Source of the DNA: Caballeronia sp. BR00000012568055
GTDB taxonomy: Bacteria; Pseudomonadota; Gammaproteobacteria; Burkholderiales; Burkholderiaceae
Assembly (NCBI RefSeq): GCF_029439455.1
Contig: NZ_JAQFVG010000317.1
Span: 1-52,314, forward strand
Direction: 5' to 3'
Length of the DNA stretch: 52,314 nucleotides
The notes under the pieces are model-generated. The model made no database searches and had not been told where the DNA came from. It was given only the letters and a program-made list of their open reading frames with translations. Both the position numbers and the translations under genes were made by a program. This document shows positions 15,830-24,488 of this stretch, piece by piece (position 1 is the first letter of the stretch; every line of letters begins with the position of its first letter).

Positions 15830-17036
15830 GGCTACGAGTTTTCCTGTGTAGGCGCTTGCACGCGCGCCTTCCACTGTCCGCCCTTGCCGCGCGCCAGAAC
15901 CGCACCGCCGATCCGAGCGTCGCGCTCACATAGAACAGCGCGATCAGCGGCAACAGCGGCGCCCACAACAATGGTCTGCGGTAGTAACGCAGCATCGGCG
16001 CATAAGCGATACACATCAGCACCCACGCCGCCCACGCGGGCCACGCGCGCGCGCCCACGCCGAGCGCGAACAGCGGCGGCACGAGATAGATCACGAACAT
16101 GCCGAGCACCGTGCCCGCCAGCAGCAGCGGCGAGTAGCGCAGTTGCGTGAACGCGGTCCGCGCGATCATGTTCCAGATCTCGCGCCACGAATCGTACGGA
16201 CGCAGCGACTCGCTGGCATCGGCGAGATCGAGGCGGATCGCGCGCGCGTCGTTGCGTCCCGAGCGATGCTTGATGCGCTCCGCGAGACTGCAATCGTCGA
16301 TCAATTCCTGCCGGATCGATTCGATGCCGCCCGCTTCCACCAGCGCCGAGCGCCGCACCAGCATGCAGCCGCCTGCCGCGCCGGACGTGCTCTTTTTCAC
16401 GTCGTTGACCCACGCGAACGGGTAGAGCTTGGCGAAAAAGAACACGAAGGCCGGAATCAGCGCTTTTTCCCATAGCGAATCGCAGCGCAGACGAACCATC
16501 AGCGAGACCAGATCGCGGTCTTCGAGAATCGTGCGCGCGACCAGTTGCGTGGCGGCATCGACGGGATGGTAGATATCGGCGTCGGTCAGCAGGAGAAATT
16601 CGGCGGGCAGACCGAGCGTATCGATTGCGCCGATGCCCTGCGACTGCGCCCACACCTTTCCCGACCAGCCTGCTGGCAGCGGCTGCGCGGTCAGCACGGT
16701 CAGGCGATCCTCCAGCCCGAGATCGCGCGCCGCGGCCACGGCGACGGCCGCGGTGCCATCCGTGCTGTGGTCATCGACGACGATCACGTGGAACGCGCCC
16801 GGATAGTCCTGCTTGAGCAGCGAGCCGACCGCGCGGCCGATCACATCGGCTTCGTTGCGCGCCGGGACGACCGCGACCAGCGCCGGCCACGCACCGCGAC
16901 GCGCGATTTCGGCGTTGCCGACAGCGTGGATCGTGGTCGCGGACAGCGCGGGCGCGGGCTGTGCGCGCCAGAATCCGCCACGCGCAAACAGCAGCACGAT
17001 CCAGATCAGAAGGGACAGCCAGGCAATCAGTAGCAT
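15774..17036 (-). CDS. hpnB: Hopene-associated glycosyltransferase HpnB, apparent C-terminal frameshift
   Basis: A family 2 glycosyltransferase with membrane helices at both ends. N-terminal helix MLLIAWLSLLIWIVLLFARG; GT-A core PALVAVVPARNEADVIGRAV, VIVVDDHSTDGTA, LLLTDADIYHP, and acceptor-site loop QELIDDCSLAERIK; several C-terminal helices. The start (ATG at 17036) is set by this helix; the open frame upstream is unlike coding sequence. Near 15888-15894, after the helix ending SAVRFWR, the frame runs into ARADSGRRACKR and stops at 15774. The adjacent frame reads GKGGQWKARVQAP and stops at 15832, matching the usual HpnB end. Removing one CG from the CGCGCG run would restore about 400 residues. 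The shift may be a real mutation or a sequence error. Its role in hopanoid side-chain assembly is inferred from genomic association. Confidence 0.85.
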   Translation of the reverse strand: MLLIAWLSLLIWIVLLFARGGFWRAQPAPALSATTIHAVGNAEIARRGAWPALVAVVPARNEADVIGRAVGSLLKQDYPGAFHVIVVDDHSTDGTAAVAVAAARDLGLEDRLTVLTAQPLPAGWSGKVWAQSQGIGAIDTLGLPAEFLLLTDADIYHPVDAATQLVARTILEDRDLVSLMVRLRCDSLWEKALIPAFVFFFAKLYPFAWVNDVKKSTSGAAGGCMLVRRSALVEAGGIESIRQELIDDCSLAERIKHRSGRNDARAIRLDLADASESLRPYDSWREIWNMIARTAFTQLRYSPLLLAGTVLGMFVIYLVPPLFALGVGARAWPAWAAWVLMCIAYAPMLRYYRRPLLWAPLLPLIALFYVSATLGSAVRFWRAARADSGRRACKRLHRKTRSLTSSSTWRTTRRPCSAKT

Positions 17037-17522
17037 GGGAATGGGCGATATCACTCGGGCGCGGCAGGCCGGAATTTGTGCGCGAACGTTGCGCGGAAAA
17101 TACAGCGTCGAGCCGCGTGCGCCGGGGCGTGGCGCGCAGTCTGTCGCGCCGGATCGTGGGGAAACGCGCGTGCAGGCGGCTCGGGGAATCCAAGAGTGTA
17201 ATGGCTTCCGGCAGCCGCCGTATTTACGCGTGAATTTCGCTTGTAGGCAGGCTTTAGAGGGAACCGGCTGTTTGAGCACCCAAAAAGGGAACGCGATAGA
17301 ATACGCGGTCAAACTGAGCACGCACACCGGACCATTTGTCTCCACTTTCACGGTCAGTGTGATGCGCGCCGCGAGTTAGTCATTGAATCCGCGAATCAGC
17401 GAAGCAGTAATCGAATCGTAAAAGAAGGCAAAAGCGGAGCAGCGAAAGTGCGGGAAGCGTGGCATACGCACTGTCCTCGCCCGGCTCATCCGAAACCCGC
17501 GCCAGTCGGAGTTCGTTCGAAT
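17037..17522. other. Divergent intergenic region hpnB / ispH
   Basis: A 486-base gap that should hold promoters for hpnB (left) and ispH-hpnH (right). A TAGAAT at 17297-17302 with TTGAGC at 17272-17277 (19-base spacer) is a possible rightward promoter, weak because of the long spacer. No gene is supported; the open frames here are Arg-rich shadows. Confidence 0.4.
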
Positions 17523-18491
17523 ATGCGTATCATCCTTGCTCAACCCCGCGGCTTTTGTGCGGGCGTGGTCCGTGCGATCGAAATCGTCGATCGGGCGCTC
17601 GAACGGCACGGCGCGCCCGTGTACGTGCGTCATGAGATCGTGCACAACCGGCACGTGGTCGATAACCTGCGCGGCAAGGGTGCACGTTTCGTCGAAGAAC
17701 TCGATGAAGTGCCGCACGGCGCAGTAGCGATTTTCAGCGCGCATGGCGTGGCGAAAAGCGTCGAAAAAGACGCCGACGCGCGCGGTCTCGATGTGCTCGA
17801 CGCCACGTGTCCGCTGGTCACGAAGGTTCACGTGCAGGGGCGACAGTATGTATCGCAGGGGCGCACGCTGATTCTGATCGGCCACGCGGGGCATCCCGAA
17901 GTGGAAGGCACGATCGGACAGATTCCGGGCCGTGTGGTGCTGGTGCAGAGCGAGGCCGAAGTCGCGACGCTCGCGCTTCATATCGACGAACCCGTCGCGT
18001 ACGTCACGCAGACCACGCTGTCCGTGGATGACACGCGCGGCATTATCGATGCCTTGCAGCGCCGTTTTACCGATATCGTCGGGCCGGATACGCGCGATAT
18101 CTGCTACGCCACGCAGAATCGCCAGGCGGCGGTGCGTGAGCTGAGCACGCAGGTCGATGTGCTGCTCGTGGTCGGCGCCACGAACAGCTCGAATTCCAAT
18201 CGCCTGCGCGAGATCGGCGCCGAGAGCGGCGTGCCGAGTTATCTCGTCGCGGACGGAACAGAAGTCAAAGCCGAATGGTTTGCGAATGCGCAGACCGTCG
18301 GCATTACGGCGGGCGCTTCGGCACCCGAAGAAATGGTCAAACATGTGATCGATGCCCTGCGCGCTTTCGGACCCGTCGATGTGACGACAATGTCCGGCCG
18401 CGAGGAAAAGGTCGAATTCAAACTCCCCGCGAAACTGACACAGCCGCTGGCCGCCGCAACCGCGACGGCAGCGGACATTCGCGAAGAATAA
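17523..18491 (+). CDS. ispH: 4-hydroxy-3-methylbut-2-enyl diphosphate reductase (IspH), hopanoid-linked copy
   Basis: Last step of the MEP pathway: reduces HMBPP to IPP and DMAPP using a 4Fe-4S cluster. 322 residues, full length. The three cluster cysteines are visible: C12 (PRGFCAGV), C96 (DATCPLVTK) and C194 ([10 protein letters not shown]). Other family motifs: [13 protein letters not shown] and [12 protein letters not shown]. The ATG at 17523 gives the canonical [15 protein letters not shown] start. hpnH follows 13 bases later on the same strand, so this is likely a dedicated copy supplying isoprenoid precursor for hopanoids. A second housekeeping ispH, usual in this group, is expected elsewhere. 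Confidence 0.95.
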   Translation: MRIILAQPRGFCAGVVRAIEIVDRALERHGAPVYVRHEIVHNRHVVDNLRGKGARFVEELDEVPHGAVAIFSAHGVAKSVEKDADARGLDVLDATCPLVTKVHVQGRQYVSQGRTLILIGHAGHPEVEGTIGQIPGRVVLVQSEAEVATLALHIDEPVAYVTQTTLSVDDTRGIIDALQRRFTDIVGPDTRDICYATQNRQAAVRELSTQVDVLLVVGATNSSNSNRLREIGAESGVPSYLVADGTEVKAEWFANAQTVGITAGASAPEEMVKHVIDALRAFGPVDVTTMSGREEKVEFKLPAKLTQPLAAATATAADIREE

Positions 18492-18504
18492 GGAGAGCAA
18501 GCAA

Positions 18505-19659
18505 TTGTCTATTCCGATGCTTCAAAAGGCGCGCGTCGGCGCTTATATCTTCAAACAGCACCTGACGCGCAACAAGCGCTATCCGCTGGCGCTGATGCTC
18601 GAACCGCTGTTCCGCTGCAACCTCGCGTGTAATGGCTGCGGCAAGATCGACTATCCGGATCCCATTCTGAACCAGCGTCTGTCGCTGGAAGAGTGTTTGG
18701 GCGCGGTGGACGAGTGCGGCGCACCGGTCGTATCGATCGCGGGCGGCGAGCCCTTGCTGCACAAGGAAATGCCGCAGATCGTCCGGGGCATCATGGCGCG
18801 CAAGAAGTTCGTGTACCTGTGCACGAACGCGCTGCTGATGGAAAAGAAGATGGACGATTACGAGCCGAGCCCGTATTTCGTCTGGTCCGTTCACCTCGAT
18901 GGCGACCGTGAAGCGCACGATCATTCGGTGTCGCAACCGGGCACGTACGACAAGGCCGTTGCGGCCATCAAGGAAGCGAAGCGCCGTGGTTTCCGCGTGA
19001 ACATCAACTGCACGCTGTTCAACGATGCCGAACCCGAGCGCGTAGCCAAGTTCTTCGACACGCTCGGTCCTATCGGCGTGGACGGTATTACGGTGTCGCC
19101 GGGTTACGCGTACGAACGCGCGCCGGATCAGCAACACTTCCTGAACCGCGACAAGACCAAGAACCTGTTCCGCGAGATTTTCAAGCGCGGCAACAACGGC
19201 AAGAACTGGTCGTTCAGTCAATCGACGCTGTTCCTCGACTTTTTGGCGGGCAATCAGACGTATCAATGCACGCCGTGGGGCAACCCGGCGCGTACGGTGT
19301 TCGGCTGGCAAAAGCCGTGCTATCTGGTCGGCGAAGGTTACGTGAAGACCTTCAAGGAACTGATGGAAACCACCGAGTGGGACAAGTACGGCACGGGCAA
19401 GTATGAGAAGTGCGCGGACTGCATGGTCCACTGCGGCTTCGAAGCGACGGCCGTGATGGATACGGTGGCGCATCCGATCAAGGCGGCGCTGGTCGCGATT
19501 TCTGGTCCGCGTACGACGGGCGCGTTCGCGAAGGAATTGCCGATCGATAAGCAACGTCCGGCCGAGTATGTGTTCTCCAAGCATGTGGAGATCAAGCTCG
19601 AGGAGATTGGTCGCGCGCAGAAGAACAAGGGGTCTAAGACGGCTGCGGTGGCGAATTAA
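18505..19659 (+). CDS. hpnH: Adenosyl-hopene transferase HpnH (radical SAM)
   Basis: Radical SAM enzyme that joins the 5'-deoxyadenosyl group to diploptene, giving adenosylhopane, the first step of C35 hopanoid side-chain formation. 384 residues. The cluster motif is C38-NLA-C42-NG-C45, followed by SIAGGEPLLH. The C-terminal part has more cysteines (YQCTPWG, KPCYLVG, YEKCADCMVHCGFE) typical of the family's extra domain. The start is a TTG at 18505, chosen because AGGAGAG lies 8 bases upstream and MSIPMLQKARVGAYI is the family N-terminus; the ATG at 18517 is too close to lack that part. A strong terminator follows. Confidence 0.95.
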   Translation: MSIPMLQKARVGAYIFKQHLTRNKRYPLALMLEPLFRCNLACNGCGKIDYPDPILNQRLSLEECLGAVDECGAPVVSIAGGEPLLHKEMPQIVRGIMARKKFVYLCTNALLMEKKMDDYEPSPYFVWSVHLDGDREAHDHSVSQPGTYDKAVAAIKEAKRRGFRVNINCTLFNDAEPERVAKFFDTLGPIGVDGITVSPGYAYERAPDQQHFLNRDKTKNLFREIFKRGNNGKNWSFSQSTLFLDFLAGNQTYQCTPWGNPARTVFGWQKPCYLVGEGYVKTFKELMETTEWDKYGTGKYEKCADCMVHCGFEATAVMDTVAHPIKAALVAISGPRTTGAFAKELPIDKQRPAEYVFSKHVEIKLEEIGRAQKNKGSKTAAVAN

Positions 19660-19682
19660 GAGCGCTTGGCGGCTGGGTCTTG

Positions 19683-19718
19683 AAGGGCGAGTGGCTGAAA
19701 AGCTACTCGCCCTTTTTA
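19683..19718 (+). terminator. Rho-independent terminator of ispH-hpnH
   Basis: AAGGGCGAGTGGCT (19683-19696) pairs with AGCTACTCGCCCTT through a GAAA tetraloop, with one G-T wobble. T-run from 19713. A 14-bp stem with a GNRA loop. Confidence 0.95.
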
Positions 19719-19739
19719 TTTAGCAACTTGGAAAACCCC

Positions 19740-19895
19740 TCATAAAGTCAAATTCGTCGGGAGATCCCATACGTAGTTCGGATCGAAGATTTTCCAATCC
19801 TCCAGACCAACTGGCTCCAGCGGATCTATGTACCAAAGCACGCTTCCGCGTAGCTCTTCGAGCGTGCACTTGGTTGAACCCTCGCTTTGCTTCAT
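19740..19895 (-). CDS. Small hypothetical protein (51 aa)
   Basis: MKQSEGSTKCTLEELRGSV... to ...DPNYVWDLPTNLTL, an acidic 51-residue protein with several Trp and one Cys. There is no signal peptide or known domain. Support comes from a strong AAGGGAGA ribosome site about 6 bases before the ATG at 19895 and from normal amino-acid composition in a lower-GC stretch. In-frame ATGs farther upstream (19946, 19934) lack such a site. It lies alone between the hpnH terminator and the ybdD terminator. Its function is unknown. Confidence 0.5.
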   Translation of the reverse strand: MKQSEGSTKCTLEELRGSVLWYIDPLEPVGLEDWKIFDPNYVWDLPTNLTL

Positions 19896-19977
19896 AACAA
19901 TCTCCCTTGGTTGATCGGTCGATAATGCGTTCATATTGTTTCGCATTCCAATCGATTTGCTAGTAGAGAATCGTCAT

Positions 19978-20008
19978 AAAAAAGCGCGACGGCTCATCAC
20001 CGTCGCGC
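19978..20008 (-). terminator. Rho-independent terminator of cstA-ybdD
   Basis: Read leftward, GCGCGACGG (20008-20000) pairs with CCGTCGCGC (19992-19984) around a 7-base loop and is followed by six T (19983-19978). It lies 31 bases after the ybdD stop. Confidence 0.9.
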
Positions 20009-20039
20009 CTCGCATATCGACTGCCATCAGGCAATCAGG

Positions 20040-20234
20040 TCAACAACACTTCCCCGCCCCCGACCCATACCTCGCTTCCTGCCGCTCGCGAAAAAACTCC
20101 GCATACGTCATCACAGGCCGATCCGGATGCGTCGCCTGCATATGCGTGACATAGGCATCGTAGTCGGGCAGGCCGACCATCAGGCGCATGGTCTGGCCGA
20201 GATAGCGGCCGGCTTGTCGAAGATCGCTGAACAT
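20040..20234 (-). CDS. ybdD: YbdD/YjiX family small protein
   Basis: A 64-residue protein of the family that almost always follows cstA-type genes. Signature: GRYLGQTMRLMVGLPDYDAYVTHMQATHP, then PVMTYAEFFRERQEARYG, ending in Cys-Cys. The ATG at 20234 is 2 bases after the cstA stop, so it is translationally coupled. It is thought to be an accessory subunit or regulator of CstA/BtsT-type pyruvate or peptide carriers; its exact action is not known. A terminator follows. Confidence 0.92.
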   Translation of the reverse strand: MFSDLRQAGRYLGQTMRLMVGLPDYDAYVTHMQATHPDRPVMTYAEFFRERQEARYGSGAGKCC

Positions 20235-20236
20235 GT

Positions 20237-22321
20237 TCAGTGTCCCGAACGAACCGCTGCCGATGCGCCCGACGGCATCGCTTCGAACGGCGTCTCGCGC
20301 ACCGTCGGACGCGCTTCGCGACGCGCACGCAGCACCGCCAGCACGCCGTACACCGCAATACTCAGCACCACGAAGATGAACAGGCCCGCGAGCGCTGCAT
20401 CGACGTAATCGTTGAAGATGATGCGCTGCATTTCCGCCAGCGATTTCGCCGGGGCCATCACCTTGCCTGCATCGACGGCGTCCTTCAGTTTGCCCGCGTG
20501 AGCGAGGAAACCGACCTTCGGGTTGGCATCGAAAATTTTCTGATAGCCGGCGGTCAGCGTGCAAAGCAGCAGCCACGCGGTCGGCACGAGCGTCACCCAC
20601 GCGTACTTTTCGCGCTTCATCTTGAACAGCACCACCGTGCCGAGCATCAGCGCGATACCCGCGAGCATTTGATTCGAAATGCCGAACAACGGCCACAAGG
20701 TATTGATGCCGCCGAACGGATCGACCACGCCCTGATACAGGAAGTAGCCCCACGCGGCCACGCACAAACCCGTCGCGACCAGATTGGCCGGCAGCGATTC
20801 CGTGCGACGCAGCGCCGGATGGAACGTGCCCAGCAAATCCTGCAACATGAAACGGCCCGCGCGCGTGCCCGCATCGACGGCGGTGAGGATGAACAGCGCT
20901 TCGAACAGAATGGCGAAGTGATACCAGAAGGCCATCATCGCCGGGCCGCCGATCACCTGATGGAGAATTTGCGCCATGCCCACGGCCAGCGTCGGCGCGC
21001 CGCCCGCCCGCGCGACGATGGTCGTTTCACCCACCGCCTGCGCCGTCGATGTCAGCATATCCGGCGTCAGCATGAAGCCCCACGACGATACCGTCTGCGC
21101 CACCGCTTCCGGCGTCGAGCCGAGCAGCGCGGCGGGGCTGTTCATCGCGAAGTAGACGCCCGGTTCGATCACGCACGCGGCCACCAGCGCCATGATCGCG
21201 ACGAACGATTCCATCAGCATCGCGCCATAGCCGATAAAGCGCATGTTCACTTCGTTGTCGATCATCTTGGGCGTGGTGCCCGAGGCGATCAGCGCGTGGA
21301 AGCCGGACACCGCGCCGCACGCAATCGTGATGAACAGGAACGGGAACAGGTTGCCCGCCCACACCGGACCGCTGCCATCGACAAACTTGGTGAAGGCCGG
21401 CATCTTCAATTCAGGCGCGACGACCAGAATGCCGATCGCAAGACCGAGAATCGTGCCGATCTTCAGGAACGTGGACAGATAATCGCGCGGCGCGAGCAGC
21501 AGCCACACCGGCAACACCGAAGCGATAAAACCATAGCCGATCAGAATCCAGACGAGCTGCGTGCCGGTGAATGTGAAGAACGGCGCAAGCGACGGCGATG
21601 CAGCGACGGAACCGCCGAACGTGATCGCCAGCATCAGCAGCACAAAACCGATGATCGATACTTCGCCGATGCGGCCGGGCCGGATGTATCGCGTATAAAG
21701 GCCCATGAACAGCGCGATAGGAATGGTGGCCGCGACCGTGAACGTGCCCCACGGCGAATTCGTCAGCGCCTTCACGACGATCAGCGCCAGCACCGCGAGA
21801 ATGATCACCATGATCAGGAACGCGCCGAACAACGCGATCACGCCCGGCACGGTGCCGAGTTCCATTTTGATGAGATCGCCGAGCGAGCGGCCGTCACGTC
21901 GTGTGGAGATGAACAGGACCACGAAGTCCTGCACCGCGCCCGCGAACACCACGCCCGCGAGAATCCACAGCATGCCGGGCGTGTAGCCCATCTGCGCGGC
22001 CAGCACCGGACCGACCAGCGGACCCGCGCCCGCAATCGCCGCGAAGTGATGGCCAAACAGCACGTACTTGTTGGTCGGTACGTAGTCGAGGCCATCGTTA
22101 TGACGAACGGCGGGCGTCATGCGCAAGCCGTCGAGTTGCAGCACCTTCGCCGCGATAAAGCGCGAGTAGAAGCGATAAGCGATGAGATAAACGCAGACCG
22201 CCGCAATGACGATCCACAATGCGCTGATACGTTCGCCGTGTGCAAGCGCGATGGTGCCGAATGCGAACGCGCCCAGCAGCGCGAGCGCGATCCAGACCAG
22301 GAATCCGGATGCCCGATTCAT
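20237..22321 (-). CDS. cstA: Carbon starvation protein CstA family carrier (pyruvate/peptide)
   Basis: A 694-residue inner-membrane protein with about 16-18 hydrophobic helices. Family markers: YDVPT-like LDYVPTNKYVLFGHHFAAIAGAGPLVGPVLAAQMG near the start, GAVQDFVVLFISTRRDGRSLG, GFHALIASGTTPKMI, GGPAMMAFWYHFAILFEALFILTAVDAGTRAGRFMLQD, and NQMLAGIALMLGTVVLFK. E. coli relatives take up pyruvate (BtsT, CstA) or peptides. AGGAGACACC before the ATG supports the start. Coupled to ybdD and divergent from a Cache kinase/LuxR regulator pair that probably controls it. Confidence 0.93.
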   Translation of the reverse strand: MNRASGFLVWIALALLGAFAFGTIALAHGERISALWIVIAAVCVYLIAYRFYSRFIAAKVLQLDGLRMTPAVRHNDGLDYVPTNKYVLFGHHFAAIAGAGPLVGPVLAAQMGYTPGMLWILAGVVFAGAVQDFVVLFISTRRDGRSLGDLIKMELGTVPGVIALFGAFLIMVIILAVLALIVVKALTNSPWGTFTVAATIPIALFMGLYTRYIRPGRIGEVSIIGFVLLMLAITFGGSVAASPSLAPFFTFTGTQLVWILIGYGFIASVLPVWLLLAPRDYLSTFLKIGTILGLAIGILVVAPELKMPAFTKFVDGSGPVWAGNLFPFLFITIACGAVSGFHALIASGTTPKMIDNEVNMRFIGYGAMLMESFVAIMALVAACVIEPGVYFAMNSPAALLGSTPEAVAQTVSSWGFMLTPDMLTSTAQAVGETTIVARAGGAPTLAVGMAQILHQVIGGPAMMAFWYHFAILFEALFILTAVDAGTRAGRFMLQDLLGTFHPALRRTESLPANLVATGLCVAAWGYFLYQGVVDPFGGINTLWPLFGISNQMLAGIALMLGTVVLFKMKREKYAWVTLVPTAWLLLCTLTAGYQKIFDANPKVGFLAHAGKLKDAVDAGKVMAPAKSLAEMQRIIFNDYVDAALAGLFIFVVLSIAVYGVLAVLRARREARPTVRETPFEAMPSGASAAVRSGH

Positions 22322-22411
22322 GGTGTCTCCTATGGTTTTGTCGATTCATGCGCCGTCGTAGCGCATTGGGCGGTAGTATTCGCTTTCGCTCGCGCGCCCA
22401 CAAGCGCATAA

Positions 22412-22444
22412 CTACGTAAGCGCGCTACGTGCCTTCACGTAGCG
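22412..22444. promoter_or_regulatory. CTACGTG inverted repeat between cstA and its putative regulators
   Basis: CGCTACGTG (22423-22431) and CACGTAGCG (22436-22444) form a perfect 9-bp inverted repeat with a 4-base spacer. A further CTACGTA half-site is at 22412-22418. The right arm ends 11 bases before the kinase ATG. It could be a binding site for the LuxR-type regulator encoded here, or an RNA hairpin that limits kinase translation. Confidence 0.5.
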
Positions 22445-22455
22445 GAAAACCCTGT

Positions 22456-23856
22456 ATGAAGCTCAAAGCCAAAATCTTCTTGCTGGCGATCGTGCCGTTT
22501 GCCGTGGCGATCGGCGGGATCGAATATGGCGTGCGGCAGCAGGCGACCACGCTCGCGCAGGCGCAGCACGAGACCACGCAGGCGGCGTATCTGTCGAGCA
22601 AGGAAATCGAGCTGCGGCATTACGTGGAGATCGCGAAGAGCGCCATCGCGCCGTATTACGATGCGCCCTCCAACGCGTCCCAAAGCGATGAACAACGCCG
22701 CCAGCTCGCGCTCGACGCACTACAAAAACTCGACTTCGGTCAGGACGGCTACTTCTTCGTCTACACGATGCACGGCACATCGCTGATGCATCCGCGTCAG
22801 CCCGATCTCGTCGGCCGCGATCTCTGGCTGATGCGCGATCCGAACGGCGCGCTGACCATTCAGGCGCTGATCAAAGAAGCATCGCGCGGCGGCGGATATG
22901 TGCGCTACGTGTGGCGGCGTCCATCCACAGGCAAGCTCGCGCCCAAACTCGGCTACGTGATTCCGCTGGAACGCTGGGGCTGGATGATCGGCACCGGCAT
23001 CTATCTCGAAGATGTCGATACCACGCTCGCACGTATCGATGCACAAGCGGCCAGCAATATCGATCGCACGGCGACGTGGATCGGCGTGATTGCGCTGGCG
23101 GCGCTGGCGATCATCGCGATATGCGGCGCGGTGCTGAATATCAGCGAGCATCGCAGTGCGGATGTGAAGCTGAAGCGGCTCGCGCGGCAAGTGGTGGAAT
23201 CGCAGGAACAGGAGCGCGCGCGGCTCTCGCGCGAGTTGCATGACGGCATCAGTCAGATGCTTGTGTCGGTCAAGCTGCTGCTCGAATCCGCGCTGCTGCG
23301 ATTCGAACGCGCGCCCACACGCGAACCCGATGCCGAAGCGGCGTTGTCCACGAGTCTTAGCCGCTTATCAGGCACGCTGCGCGAAGTGCGCCGCATCTCG
23401 CACGCGCTGCGTCCCGCCATGCTCGACGATCTCGGCCTCGCCGCCGCACTCGAACAACTCGCGCGCGAATTCGACGGGCAGGACGGGCTGGAAGTGCGCT
23501 TCGAATCGACCATCAACGCGAAAACCAGTCTGCCCGATACGGTCAATACCGTGCTGTTCCGCATCGCGCAGGAAGCGCTCAGCAATATCGCGCGACACGC
23601 GCAGGCCACGCGCGCCGTGCTCGCGCTCGACATCGCGCCGCACGCGGTTACGCTCGCGATCACCGACAATGGCCGTGGTTTCGATGCGCACGCCGCGCTC
23701 AGCGGACCGACCAGCGGCATCGGCCTGCGCAATATGCGCGAACGGCTCGATACGCTCGGCGGCGCGTTGCGTATCGACTCGCAACTCGGGCGCACGGAAA
23801 TTCTCGCGAGCGTGCCCTTGCCCGTCGCCGCGCCGAACATGGAAGAACACGTATGA
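22456..23856 (+). CDS. Cache-domain sensor histidine kinase (NarX/HisKA_3 type)
   Basis: About 466 residues. Membrane helix at about 5-24; a periplasmic single Cache domain (about 40-190) with DGYFFVYTMHGTSLMHPRQP and the GWMIGTGIYLEDVD end; a second helix at about 207-230; then a HisKA_3 dimerisation domain with the phospho-His in ERARLSRELHDGISQML and a HATPase domain (EALSNIARHAQA, GIGLRNMRERLDTLGG). Single Cache domains bind small metabolites such as carboxylates. The ATG at 22456 is chosen because it begins directly before the membrane helix. The stop overlaps the regulator start as ATGA. Facing cstA, a role in sensing an external carboxylate such as pyruvate is a reasonable inference. 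Confidence 0.9.
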   Translation: MKLKAKIFLLAIVPFAVAIGGIEYGVRQQATTLAQAQHETTQAAYLSSKEIELRHYVEIAKSAIAPYYDAPSNASQSDEQRRQLALDALQKLDFGQDGYFFVYTMHGTSLMHPRQPDLVGRDLWLMRDPNGALTIQALIKEASRGGGYVRYVWRRPSTGKLAPKLGYVIPLERWGWMIGTGIYLEDVDTTLARIDAQAASNIDRTATWIGVIALAALAIIAICGAVLNISEHRSADVKLKRLARQVVESQEQERARLSRELHDGISQMLVSVKLLLESALLRFERAPTREPDAEAALSTSLSRLSGTLREVRRISHALRPAMLDDLGLAAALEQLAREFDGQDGLEVRFESTINAKTSLPDTVNTVLFRIAQEALSNIARHAQATRAVLALDIAPHAVTLAITDNGRGFDAHAALSGPTSGIGLRNMRERLDTLGGALRIDSQLGRTEILASVPLPVAAPNMEEHV

Positions 23857-24488
23857 ACGAACCCGCCCGCATCATTCTCGTCGACGATCATCCTTTGGTG
23901 CGCGACGGCCTGCGCGCGCGGCTCGAAGCGGTGGCGCACCTGCGCGTGATCGGCGAAGCGGGCAACGCGGACGAAGCCCTCGCGCTCGCCGCCGACGAAG
24001 CCAACACGCCCGATCTCGCGCTGATGGACGTCGGCATGGCGGGCATGAGCGGCATTCAACTGGCGGCGCGTTTTCACGAGCGCTTTCCCGGCATCCGCGT
24101 GCTGATGCTGTCGATGCACGACAACGTGGAATATGTGACGCAGGCGGTGCGCGCGGGCGCGAGCGGCTATGTGCTGAAGGATTCGCCATCGACGGAAATC
24201 ATTCAGGCGATCGATGCCGTGCTCAAGGGCAAGACCTTCTTCAGCGCCGGACTCGCCGCGCGCATGATTCAGGCACAGTCGATGCAGACGCCGCTGGACC
24301 GCCTCACGCCGCGCGAACTCGATATTCTCGATGCGCTGGCGCAGGGTTTATCGAGCAAGCAGATCGCACAGCAGCATGGTTTGTCGGTGCGGACGGTGGA
24401 AACGCACCGGCTCAACATGAAGCGCAAACTCGATATCGACGGTCAAGCCGAGTTGATCAAGTTTGCGGTCGAGCATCGGCGCAGTTAG
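23853..24488 (+). CDS. LuxR/NarL-family response regulator
   Basis: 211 residues. The receiver covers about 1-122 (IILVDDHPLVRDGLR, phospho-Asp in LALMDVGMAGMSG, LMLSMHDN, GYVLKDS). The C-terminal LuxR helix-turn-helix begins near residue 148 (LTPRELDILDALAQGLSSKQIAQQHGLSVRTVETHRLNMKRKL). It is coupled to the upstream kinase by a 4-base overlap and is thus its cognate regulator. Probable targets are the divergent cstA-ybdD operon and its own operon; an inverted repeat at 22423-22444 is a candidate site. The stop overlaps the convergent mlaC-like gene by 3-4 bases. Confidence 0.93.
   Translation: MNEPARIILVDDHPLVRDGLRARLEAVAHLRVIGEAGNADEALALAADEANTPDLALMDVGMAGMSGIQLAARFHERFPGIRVLMLSMHDNVEYVTQAVRAGASGYVLKDSPSTEIIQAIDAVLKGKTFFSAGLAARMIQAQSMQTPLDRLTPRELDILDALAQGLSSKQIAQQHGLSVRTVETHRLNMKRKLDIDGQAELIKFAVEHRRS

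Noticed and set aside
15832..16653. Separate 273-codon gene inside hpnB
   Set aside because: Only its last ~20 codons look natural (the real HpnB end). The rest is an out-of-frame shadow, so it was treated as evidence of a frameshift, not a gene.
20240..22411. 723-codon open frame opposite cstA
   Set aside because: Shadow frame rich in Arg, His and Gln; cstA is intact on the other strand.
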